This document shows, one piece after another, positions 1 to 5,987 of a stretch of 5,992 nucleotides of DNA (within the stretch, counting starts at the first letter, position 1; each line of letters starts with the position of its first letter). The notes beneath the pieces are model-generated. The model saw only the letters and a list, made by a program, of their open reading frames with translations. It was not told the DNA's origin and did no database searches. Position numbers and translations under genes: made by a program. The DNA is from an uncultured Porphyromonadaceae bacterium (GTDB lineage: Bacteria; Bacteroidota; Bacteroidia; Bacteroidales; Muribaculaceae): the NCBI GenBank assembly GCA_902475285.1, contig CABRZA010000145.1:1-5992 (forward strand), written 5' to 3'.

Positions 1-28
1 GCTAAACTTTAAGGAACAATAGAGAAAT

Positions 29-59
29 AGGGCCGATTCAATTTGCAGGAGTCGGTCCT
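29..59. terminator. Hairpin, possible (bidirectional) transcription terminator
   Basis: Bases 29-39 (AGGGCCGATTC) pair with 49-59 (GAGTCGGTCCT) around a 9-nt loop. As plus-strand RNA all 11 positions pair, two of them as G-U; as minus-strand RNA those two become A-C mismatches. The flank is moderately U-rich in both directions (UCUAGUUUGUGUU rightward, AUUUCUCUAUUGUU leftward). It lies about 90 nt past the end of the last minus-strand gene, where the operon should stop. All three plus-strand frames also close within the first 22 bases, so a convergent plus-strand gene could end just left of the window and use the same hairpin. There is no long uninterrupted U tract, so this is a moderate call. 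Confidence 0.4.
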
Positions 60-146
60 TCTAGTTTGTGTTCGCCATAACGTATATCTATAACCCTCCG
101 TTAAATAACTTATAGGATTATTTGTGCATGTGGCGTGTCGGCGGGG

Positions 147-308
147 TCAGTCGTCGGTCATGAGGCTTTCGTAGCCTTCGGCGATGTCGTCGGGGTCGTC
201 GCCGAACATTACGGTGTTGATGAAGTCGATTTCTTCGTCGGTCCAGGGCTCGTCTTCGTCGGGGACGTTGTCGTAGTCGGGTGCCGGGGTATTGCGTCGT
301 TTTGCCAT
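147..308 (-). CDS. Small, highly acidic hypothetical protein (53 aa)
   Basis: This is an open frame of 53 codons from ATG at 308 to TGA at 147-149. It begins MAKRRNTPAPDYDNVPDEDE and continues with a PWTDEEIDFINTVMFG segment. Of 53 residues, 12 are Asp and 6 are Glu, against only three basic residues (K3, R4, R5), so it is a basic tip on a strongly acidic body. I see no signal peptide, membrane segment or cysteine. It starts 21 nt after the nucleoside kinase stop, and its leader (AAACCAATCACAAAAACGGCT) is A-rich, as is usual for Bacteroidota starts. Its Asp/Glu codons (GAC, GAA) resemble those of its neighbours. Position and coding character argue for a real last gene of the operon. I do not recognise a family; a protein-binding or regulatory role is only a guess. 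Confidence 0.72.
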   Translation of the reverse strand: MAKRRNTPAPDYDNVPDEDEPWTDEEIDFINTVMFGDDPDDIAEGYESLMTDD

Positions 309-329
309 AGCCGTTTTTGTGATTGGTTT

Positions 330-1994
330 TCAGTATTTGAAGGAGCTGCCGCCGAGGAATTCGCGGAGGAGGGATGTGGAGGGGATGAGGTCGGCGGGGA
401 TGGGGCGGAAGTAGGTTAGGAACTTGCGGAGGCGGTAGGCTTCGGCGTACTCGGGGATGTCGGAGGGTACGGAGCGGAGGATTTGTTCGGCGGTGTCGCG
501 GAGTACGCCGAGCTCGAAGATGAGGGAAGAGTTGAACATTGCGTCGGCGTTTTCCTGGTAGGGGAATATCCATTTTTCTTCGCCTCGGCGTACGCTGGGC
601 CAGCGGCGGATGGTTGCTTCGGCGGATGTGCCGCGGTACTTGTGGTCGCGGACGATGCGTCGGAGGAGGCGGTTGTCGGTGGTGTTGATCCAGTTGTGGT
701 CGTCGATTGAGAGTGTGGTGAGTGCGGAGACGTAGACGCGGTATTTCATCTCCTCGGGTATGCCGGGCGTGAGGTCGGGGTTGAGGCCGTGTATGCCTTC
801 GATGAGGAGGATTGAGCCGGGCTCGAGGCGGAGGCGCTTGCCGTCGTACTGTCGGCATCCGGTCTCGAAATTGTAGGTGGGGAGCTCGACTTCCTTTCCG
901 GCGAGGATGTCGGCGAGGTCGGCGTTGAACTTCGCCAGGTCGAGGGCGTAGAGGCTTTCGTAGTCGTAGTCGCCGTCGGCGTCGCGCGGGGTGTGCTCGC
1001 GGTCGACGAAGTAGTCGTCGAGTGATATCATCTGCGGTTTGAGCAGGTTGGTCATGAGCTGTATGGCGAGGCGCTTTGTGGTGGTAGTCTTGCCTGAGGA
1101 GGAGGGGCCTGATATGAGGACTACGCGTGCTCCGCCTCGGCGGTAGCGCTCGGTGATGTTGTCGGAGATGTGAGCGAGCATTTTTTCGTGGAGGGCCTCG
1201 GCGACGTTTATGAGGTCGGCCACTCGGTGGTGTAGGATGAAGGTGTTGAGCTCGCCTACGTTGCTGACGCCGATTATGCGGTTGAAGCGGAGGTAGTCGG
1301 TGAAGGCTCGGTACATCTTTTCCTGCTCGACGGGCTGTGCGGGCCGTGTGGGGCAGGCGGGGTCGAAGGGGAGGAGGAGGAAGCCTTCGTGGTAGGGTCG
1401 GAGGTCGAAGACGTCGATATGGGCTGTGGAGGGGGCGAGGACGCCGTAGTAGCTGTCGGCGACGTCGCCGAGGGTGTAGTAGGTGGTGTAGATGTCGTGG
1501 GTGGTGCTCACGAGGAGTGCCTTTGAGTCGAGGCCCTGTCGCTCGAAAATTTCCACGGCATGGGATGTGAGGACTTGGTGAGGCCCGTAGGTGATGTCGG
1601 CGTCGACGAGGCGCCGCATCTCGGCCTTGATGGCTTCTGTTTCGGCTTGGGAGAGGCCCTGGCGCCCTTCGAGGCGGCAGTAATAGCCGTGCGATATGGA
1701 GTGCTCGATGGTGAGGCGTACGTCGGTATAGAGGGTTTTGAGGGCCGTGTATAGGAGCATGCATAGCGAGCGGGTGTAGACGCGTGGGCCGGAGCCTACT
1801 GTGCGAGGCTGGAACTCGACGAGCTTGGGCTGATATACGGCGTAGTGGAGGGCCTCGGTCTTGTTGTTGACGCGGCAGCATATGGGGCGGAAGCCGAGTT
1901 CGGGTTCGAGCGATGCTGCTATGGCAGAGAGCTGGGTGCCGCCTTCGATGGAGATATAGCGGTCGAGGTTCTTGCAGAAGACCTGTATTTTCAT
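330..1994 (-). CDS. Nucleoside kinase: TGS/ThrRS-like N-terminus fused to uridine kinase (PRK) domain
   Basis: The 554-residue product phosphorylates a nucleoside, most likely uridine/cytidine to UMP/CMP in cytosolic pyrimidine salvage (family knowledge). Residues 1 to about 65 look like a TGS domain. About 70-210 resemble the second N-terminal domain of threonyl-tRNA synthetase; LTIEHSISHGYY (94-105) aligns with that enzyme's IGPVIDNGFYY region. About 285-500 form the P-loop kinase: Walker A GPSSSGKT (296-303), DDYF (326-329), Walker-B-like ILLIEGIHGL (395-404), and an Arg-rich lid region near 442-470. Full-length uridine/nucleoside kinases of this fused type in Bacteroidota are about this size, so it looks intact. 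The ThrRS editing residues are not conserved here. The start (ATG at 1994) matches the family N-terminus (MKIQVFCKN). It is 42 nt downstream of the Kdo-kinase-like gene and no Shine-Dalgarno is visible. Exact substrate is not shown by sequence. Confidence 0.93.
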   Translation of the reverse strand: MKIQVFCKNLDRYISIEGGTQLSAIAASLEPELGFRPICCRVNNKTEALHYAVYQPKLVEFQPRTVGSGPRVYTRSLCMLLYTALKTLYTDVRLTIEHSISHGYYCRLEGRQGLSQAETEAIKAEMRRLVDADITYGPHQVLTSHAVEIFERQGLDSKALLVSTTHDIYTTYYTLGDVADSYYGVLAPSTAHIDVFDLRPYHEGFLLLPFDPACPTRPAQPVEQEKMYRAFTDYLRFNRIIGVSNVGELNTFILHHRVADLINVAEALHEKMLAHISDNITERYRRGGARVVLISGPSSSGKTTTTKRLAIQLMTNLLKPQMISLDDYFVDREHTPRDADGDYDYESLYALDLAKFNADLADILAGKEVELPTYNFETGCRQYDGKRLRLEPGSILLIEGIHGLNPDLTPGIPEEMKYRVYVSALTTLSIDDHNWINTTDNRLLRRIVRDHKYRGTSAEATIRRWPSVRRGEEKWIFPYQENADAMFNSSLIFELGVLRDTAEQILRSVPSDIPEYAEAYRLRKFLTYFRPIPADLIPSTSLLREFLGGSSFKY

Positions 1995-2036
1995 GGCATG
2001 GATATTTTGAGGATGAGGAGCCGCGCGGGGATGGTG

Positions 2037-2813
2037 TCAGCGGCGGCGGAAGAATTTTTTCAGAGCGGCCTTGCGGGCGAGGAAGCGGCGGTGGCTGCGG
2101 TAGATTTTCATGGCTCGGTCGCGGAGGGAGGGGTCGCCGGCGAGGGCGGCATACTCGCGCGCGAGGGCATCGACGGCGTCGGCGGTGTCGAGTGGCGAGC
2201 CGAAATTGGAGAGGAGTTTGCGCTGCGATGTGACGCCGAAGCGCATGCGGTTGATGTCGACGAGGGCGAAGTCGTAGCCGCCGTCGTCGGCGGGGCGGAA
2301 GAGGACGTTGCCTGGGGTGAAGTCTTTCATCCACACACCGGCGCGGTGCAGGCGCAGCATGTAGGCGGCGAGGGCCCTGACGAGGCGGGGGAAATCGGGG
2401 CGGTTCTCTATGCCGCGGAGGTGTGTCCAGGGCTCGCGGTACAAGCGGCAGATGTAGCACGACTTTTCGAGCCTGTGGCCGCGCTGCATGAGCATGACGC
2501 CTTCGGGAGCGGGGGTGTCGAAGCCGAGCCGGATGAGGCGGTGTGCGTTCTCCCACGCGCGGCGTGCCTTGGGCATGCGGAGCCATCGGTAGATGAACCC
2601 CTTGATGCGGGCGGGCTCGCGGTAGAACTTCACGCAGAATCGGCCGTCGTTGCTCTGCCAGAGGGTGTTGCGCCCGTCGTAGAGGATGCGGCAACGCTCC
2701 GAGAGGTCACAGTCGCAGGCGACGAGCACTACGATGTCGCGCAGCATGGCATCGTCGCCGAGGTTTTTGGCGGTGAATGCGGAGAAGTATTGCTCTGGGT
2801 AGCGGTGGGACAT
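2037..2813 (-). CDS. Kdo/lipopolysaccharide kinase family protein (WaaP/KdkA/InaA-like)
   Basis: This 258-residue protein is a eukaryotic-like kinase fold of the Kdo/WaaP group, which uses ATP to phosphorylate a sugar of the LPS inner core on the cytoplasmic face (family knowledge). Kinase landmarks are all present: VKFY with the ATP-binding lysine K62, a helix-C glutamate in AWENAHRL (E88), the catalytic loop HRAGVWMKDFTPGNVLF (H156, D164, N169), and the metal-binding aspartate in LVDINR (D186). It should therefore be active. The C-terminus (about 237-258) is very basic (ending LKKFFRRR), suitable for lying against acidic membrane lipid. There is no membrane segment. It begins 7 nt after the glycosyltransferase stop, so the two are probably translationally coupled and act in one pathway. 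The first 22 residues fit the family less well; M23 is an alternative start. Kdo as the acceptor is inferred from family and neighbour. Confidence 0.85.
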   Translation of the reverse strand: MSHRYPEQYFSAFTAKNLGDDAMLRDIVVLVACDCDLSERCRILYDGRNTLWQSNDGRFCVKFYREPARIKGFIYRWLRMPKARRAWENAHRLIRLGFDTPAPEGVMLMQRGHRLEKSCYICRLYREPWTHLRGIENRPDFPRLVRALAAYMLRLHRAGVWMKDFTPGNVLFRPADDGGYDFALVDINRMRFGVTSQRKLLSNFGSPLDTADAVDALAREYAALAGDPSLRDRAMKIYRSHRRFLARKAALKKFFRRR

Positions 2814-2820
2814 GCGGCTG

Positions 2821-3576
2821 TCAGTTTTGGCGTGCTATTTCGTGAGCGGTGCGGTAGGCAGTGAGGGTTGCCTTGAAACGTGCGAGGGCTATCGAGCGGC
2901 CGGCGTCGCCGTCGAGGAAGGCCCCGTCGTGGAGATGGCAGTGGAGGAATGAGCATACGGCCCGGAACCACTGCATAGGGGGCGCGGCGTCGATTCCGGC
3001 GGCGGCGAGGATGCGGCCGCGCATACGGGCGTTGCGGAGCTCCTTGAATATGAGCTCGTCGGCATCGTCGGAGCGGTAGTGGTGCATCTCGCCCGGGATG
3101 ACGCAGGGGTTGACGCTGCCGGGATACGACAGGCGCTCGCCTACGTCGAGAAGATTCCACGAGGCGTAGCGCTTGTCGAAAAGTCGAGTCTGGAGGCTTG
3201 GGGCCATGCCTGAATAGCGGACGGGGCGACCGCAGATATAGTTGACCACGCGAAAGGCATACATGCGGTGCTCGAAGCCACGGGCCTTGATAGCGGCGAT
3301 GTTGTCGCGGAGCTCCTCGCCGAGCACCTCGTCGGCGTCGATTGAGAGGACGTATGCCCCCCTGGCGAGCGATGCGGCATACTGGCGCTGTGAGCCGTAG
3401 CCGGTGAAGGAACGCTCGGTGATTTCGGCGCCGTAGCGTCGGCATATGTCGCGGGTGCGGTCGGTTGAGTGTGCGTCGACAACAATTATCTCGTCGGCGA
3501 CACCGATGAGGGAGTTGAGGCAGCGCTCGATGTTGCGCTCCTCGTTGTGGGTGATTACTGTCGCCGACAGGAACAT
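2821..3576 (-). CDS. Family 2 glycosyltransferase, WaaE/KdtX-like
   Basis: This 251-residue GT-A enzyme transfers a sugar from a nucleotide donor, probably onto the LPS/lipooligosaccharide core. Visible are the N-terminal strand and NEE motif ATVITHNEERNIERCL (5-20), ADEIIVVDAHSTDRT (27-41), QRQYAASLARG (63-73), and the metal/nucleotide DXD as SIDADE (78-83). The RLFDKR (131-136), HHY (165-167) and FLDGDAGRSIA (220-230) blocks are those of the WaaE-like branch. Length is normal and there is no membrane span. One oddity: where this branch usually has VHE, the protein reads DVGER (144-148), so the His is Gly. The start ATG at 3576 is supported by an AAGGAGG site 8 nt upstream. It lies 24 nt after the dehydrogenase and 7 nt before the kinase gene. 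The donor and acceptor cannot be read from sequence. Confidence 0.9.
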   Translation of the reverse strand: MFLSATVITHNEERNIERCLNSLIGVADEIIVVDAHSTDRTRDICRRYGAEITERSFTGYGSQRQYAASLARGAYVLSIDADEVLGEELRDNIAAIKARGFEHRMYAFRVVNYICGRPVRYSGMAPSLQTRLFDKRYASWNLLDVGERLSYPGSVNPCVIPGEMHHYRSDDADELIFKELRNARMRGRILAAAGIDAAPPMQWFRAVCSFLHCHLHDGAFLDGDAGRSIALARFKATLTAYRTAHEIARQN

Positions 3577-3584
3577 GGCGGGGT

Positions 3585-3591
3585 CCTCCTT
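3585..3591 (-). promoter_or_regulatory. Strong Shine-Dalgarno site for the glycosyltransferase
   Basis: On the minus strand AAGGAGG is followed by 8 nt (ACCCCGCC) and then the ATG at 3576. This is a full-strength match to anti-Shine-Dalgarno with ideal spacing. None of the other five genes has a comparable site. Bacteroidota ribosomes generally do not depend on this pairing, so the site is unusual here, and it does fix the start codon. Confidence 0.7.
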
Positions 3592-3600
3592 CTATCGGTG

Positions 3601-4800
3601 TCAGTCCATCTCGAGGTCCTGGCCGACGATTTCATGCCAGGGGAGCCCGTTGGCGGCGAGGGCTTCGAGGAATGGATCGGGGTCGAACTCCTCTACGTTG
3701 CGCACGCCCTTGAGGTTCCACTTTCCGGTGAGGAACATCATTGCGCCCACCATTGCGGGAACGCCGGTGGTGTAGCTCACGGCCTGCATTCCCGTCTCGA
3801 GGTATGCCTCGTGGTGGGAGCAGTTGTTGTAGATGTAGTAGGTTAGGGGCTCGCCGTCCTTGCCCTTGCCTGCAATGCGGCAGCCGATGGAAGTCTCACC
3901 CTTGTAGTTCTCGCCGAGGTCCTGAGGGTTGGGGAGTACGGCTTTGAGGAACTGGAGGGGAACGATTTTGGTGCCGTTGTAGTCGATTTCGTCGATTCGC
4001 GCCATGCCGATGTCCTGAATGACGCGGAGATGGGTGAGGTATTCCTGGCCGAATGTCATCCAGAAGCGGGCCTGGCGGATTGTGGGGAAGTTCTGCACGA
4101 GCGACTCGAGCTCCTCGTGGTAGAGGAGGTATGATTCGCGGGGGCCGATGTTGGGATAGGTGAGGGAGCGGTGGAATTCGAGGGGTTCGGTCACGACCCA
4201 TTCGCCGTCCTTGTAGTAGCGGCCGTTCTGGGTGATTTCGCGGATGTTGATTTCGGGGTTAAAGTTTGTGGCAAAAGCCTTGCCGTGGTCGCCGGCGTTG
4301 CAGTCGACGATGTCGAGGGTTTCCATCTCGGAGAACCAGTGCTTTGCGGCGTAGGCAGTGAAGACGCCCGACACACCGGGGTCGAAGCCGCATCCGAGGA
4401 TTGCGGTGAGGCCTGCTTTCTCGAAGCGCTCGCGATAGGCCCACTGCCAGGAGTATTCGAAGTGCGCCACGTCCTTGGGCTCGTAGTTGGCGGTGTCGAG
4501 ATAGTTGACTCCGCATTGGAGGCATGCCTCCATGATTGTGAGGTCCTGATAGGGGAGAGCCACATTGATCACCATGTCGGGCTTGTGGCGGTTGAAGAGC
4601 TCCACGAGCTGGTCGACGCTGTCGGCATCGACGCTGTCGGCCGTAACGTTGGGCTTTCCAATGCGCTCGGCCAGGGCCCGGCATTTGCTGAGCGTGCGCG
4701 ACGCGAGAACGATTTCGCTGAACACCTCGGGATGCTGAGCGCACTTGTGGGCCACGACCGTGCCGACACCCCCGGTGCCGATGATAATCACTTTTGCCAT
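3601..4800 (-). CDS. Carboxynorspermidine/carboxyspermidine dehydrogenase (saccharopine dehydrogenase family)
   Basis: This 399-residue enzyme belongs to the saccharopine dehydrogenase superfamily. The close match in length and motifs is to the NADPH-dependent carboxy(nor)spermidine dehydrogenase, which condenses aspartate semialdehyde with putrescine or diaminopropane reductively; a separate decarboxylase then yields spermidine or norspermidine (family knowledge). The N-terminal Rossmann motif is VIIIGTGGVG (4-13), with ASRT (33-36) at the end of strand 2 where NADP is selected. Other conserved blocks are NVALPY (79-84), NYLDTANYEP (99-108), LGCGFDPGVSGVF (135-147), and a C-terminal GVPAMVGAMMFLTGKW (346-361). 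It is cytosolic and looks complete. Start: ATG at 4800, preceded by an A-rich leader (AGAAAGAAA), 7 nt after the upstream stop. True lysine-pathway saccharopine dehydrogenase is the alternative but fits less well. The partner decarboxylase is not in the window. Confidence 0.88.
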   Translation of the reverse strand: MAKVIIIGTGGVGTVVAHKCAQHPEVFSEIVLASRTLSKCRALAERIGKPNVTADSVDADSVDQLVELFNRHKPDMVINVALPYQDLTIMEACLQCGVNYLDTANYEPKDVAHFEYSWQWAYRERFEKAGLTAILGCGFDPGVSGVFTAYAAKHWFSEMETLDIVDCNAGDHGKAFATNFNPEINIREITQNGRYYKDGEWVVTEPLEFHRSLTYPNIGPRESYLLYHEELESLVQNFPTIRQARFWMTFGQEYLTHLRVIQDIGMARIDEIDYNGTKIVPLQFLKAVLPNPQDLGENYKGETSIGCRIAGKGKDGEPLTYYIYNNCSHHEAYLETGMQAVSYTTGVPAMVGAMMFLTGKWNLKGVRNVEEFDPDPFLEALAANGLPWHEIVGQDLEMD

Positions 4801-4807
4801 TTTCTTT

Positions 4808-5863
4808 CTATGTATGTTGTTGTTCGTTTTGTAATTTTTGGTTTGTGGTGCGGCCTTTTTTCTTGTCGAGAGCTATTGCCGCGAAGGTCACTATGCCGAG
4901 GAGGATTGTGAGGAGTGTGGTTGCTCCCATCGAGAGGTTTGCGAAGGCCGCCGCCGAGGCGTGTCCGAGGCCGTAGATGCCGAGGGCGAAAATCACGGCC
5001 CACTGCCAGGGGCCTATGCCGCCGTTGGAGGGCACACCCATCGATATGCTTCCGAGCACGAAGGCTACCAGTGGCACCTGGAGGCCGTGCTGCTCTATAA
5101 GTGCCGTGGTGAAGGGGAAGGCGTAGAAGGCCACATAGTTCTGCATGAAGTAGCAGCCCCATATTCCGAGTGTCCAGAGGAGCCATCGGCCTTTACCTGG
5201 CATTGTGGCAATCACGGCAAAGCCCTGCCACAGCTCGACCACGGCGTTGCGCAGCTTGAGGAGCCAGCTGTTGCCGGTGCGGACCTTCATTAGCGCCCAC
5301 AGGAGGACGGCGCAAGCGGCTACGATTCCCCACAGCCATGGGGAGGTGAGGATTGAGGCCACGGCCTCGTAGCTCTGCGAGTTCTCGCGCAAGAAAGAGA
5401 GTATGGCCTTTGATGCCACGGCGAAAGCAGCGGCGGTGATAATGAGCACGGCTGCGGTGTCGGAGAGTCGGTCGGCGACCATCGAGCCGAAGACGGCGGT
5501 GAATGGCGCTTTCTGGCGCTGTGCGATATATCCGCATCTCCACACCTCGCCGAGTCGCGGGAAGACTAGGTTGACGGCATATGTTCCGAAAACACTCAAT
5601 ATCAATGCCTTTTTGGGCGCGGTGATGCCGAGTCCGCGGAGCTGTATGTCCCATCGGTAGGCACGGCACACCTGAGCGGCGACAGCGAAGACAAAACCGA
5701 GGCCTATCCACCAGAAGTTGCACTGCTCGCGTATGATTGCCATCATCTCCCGGAAGTCGATGCCAGTGAAGAGCAAATAGCACAGGCCCGCGCTAATTAC
5801 AAGCGGGATACCAAAGCGGAGCAAGTGCTTCGCCATCTTTGCGACGGTGTGCTTTTTGGCCAT
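4808..5863 (-). CDS. Lysylphosphatidylglycerol synthase TM region/UPF0104 family membrane protein
   Basis: This is a 351-residue inner-membrane protein with about eight hydrophobic spans (roughly 16-33, 49-66, 86-103, 133-150, 176-194, 227-246, 265-300 and 312-332) and a hydrophilic C-tail ending NEQQHT. It carries the family signature residues: NLVFPRLGEVWR (98-109), SMVADRLSD (127-135) and PSNGGIGPWQWAV (278-290). The family covers the flippase half of MprF and many uncharacterised lipid- or glycolipid-handling proteins; there is no soluble aminoacyl-transferase domain here, so lysyl-PG synthesis should not be assumed. I chose ATG at 5863 (MAKKHTVAK) over the upstream in-frame ATG at 5914. 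The promoter -7 element lies at 5902-5909, which puts the transcription start downstream of 5914, and the extra N-terminus adds nothing family-like. It is the first gene of the operon, stops with TAG, and is followed 7 nt later by the dehydrogenase. Confidence 0.87.
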   Translation of the reverse strand: MAKKHTVAKMAKHLLRFGIPLVISAGLCYLLFTGIDFREMMAIIREQCNFWWIGLGFVFAVAAQVCRAYRWDIQLRGLGITAPKKALILSVFGTYAVNLVFPRLGEVWRCGYIAQRQKAPFTAVFGSMVADRLSDTAAVLIITAAAFAVASKAILSFLRENSQSYEAVASILTSPWLWGIVAACAVLLWALMKVRTGNSWLLKLRNAVVELWQGFAVIATMPGKGRWLLWTLGIWGCYFMQNYVAFYAFPFTTALIEQHGLQVPLVAFVLGSISMGVPSNGGIGPWQWAVIFALGIYGLGHASAAAFANLSMGATTLLTILLGIVTFAAIALDKKKGRTTNQKLQNEQQHT

Positions 5864-5901
5864 AGTGCGGAGGGTATAATAATGATATGCTATTACGACT
5901 G

Positions 5902-5932
5902 CAAATTTACTCACAATCTCTCAAAATATAAA
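5902..5932 (-). promoter_or_regulatory. Bacteroidota-type promoter for the six-gene operon
   Basis: On the minus strand TAAATTTG (5902-5909) is a perfect match to the Bacteroidota -7 consensus TAnnTTTG, and it is followed by C. Nineteen nt upstream lies TTTA (5929-5932), one base off the -33 consensus TTTG. Transcription would start near 5895, leaving a leader of roughly 30 nt before the ATG at 5863. It is the only such match I found upstream of any of the six genes, in keeping with a single operon. Confidence 0.62.
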
Positions 5933-5941
5933 CACTGAAAG

Positions 5942-5987
5942 GGCCCGAAATGTGGTGATTTTGGCCAATACGGAATAATTTTGGGCC
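5942..5987. repeat. Inverted repeat with nested palindrome upstream of the operon promoter
   Basis: GGCCCGAAAT (5942-5951) is the reverse complement of ATTTTGGGCC (5978-5987) at 9 of 10 positions, with the tenth able to form G-U in RNA. The 26-nt interior contains the perfect palindrome TTGGCCAA (5961-5968). ATTTTGGCC and ATTTTGGGCC also form an imperfect direct repeat about 20 nt apart. It lies just upstream of the -33 element, so it could be an operator or part of the end or start of a neighbouring gene outside the window. No protein is known to bind it from this sequence alone. Confidence 0.35.

Noticed and set aside
1986..1998. A minimal AUG-CCA-UGA reading frame overlapping the nucleoside kinase start
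   Set aside because: ATGCCATG at the start can be read as a two-codon frame ending in TGA, but nothing else supports it as a regulatory element; short coincidences like this are common.
118..2694. An 858-codon open frame on the minus strand overlapping the nucleoside kinase, Kdo-kinase-like and acidic-protein genes in another frame
   Set aside because: The translation is a low-complexity mix of Arg, Pro, His and Leu with no domain. It is the shadow frame of GC-rich genes with a strong codon bias, and the genes in the other frame have clear catalytic motifs.
1845..2864. A 339-codon plus-strand open frame antisense to the Kdo-kinase-like gene and the 5' part of the nucleoside kinase
   Set aside because: It is Ala/Val/Glu/Gly-rich, as expected for the complement of GC-rich codons, has no motif, crosses two gene boundaries and has no promoter in front of it.
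4171..4911. A 246-codon plus-strand open frame antisense to the dehydrogenase
   Set aside because: The opposite strand encodes a full-length dehydrogenase with all its motifs; this frame shows no recognisable features and is a mirror of that coding.
5864..5914. Longer N-terminus for the UPF0104 membrane protein, from an ATG at 5914
   Set aside because: The predicted -7 element lies at 5902-5909, so a transcript from it would start downstream of this ATG. The added residues are not family-like. ATG at 5863 is preferred.
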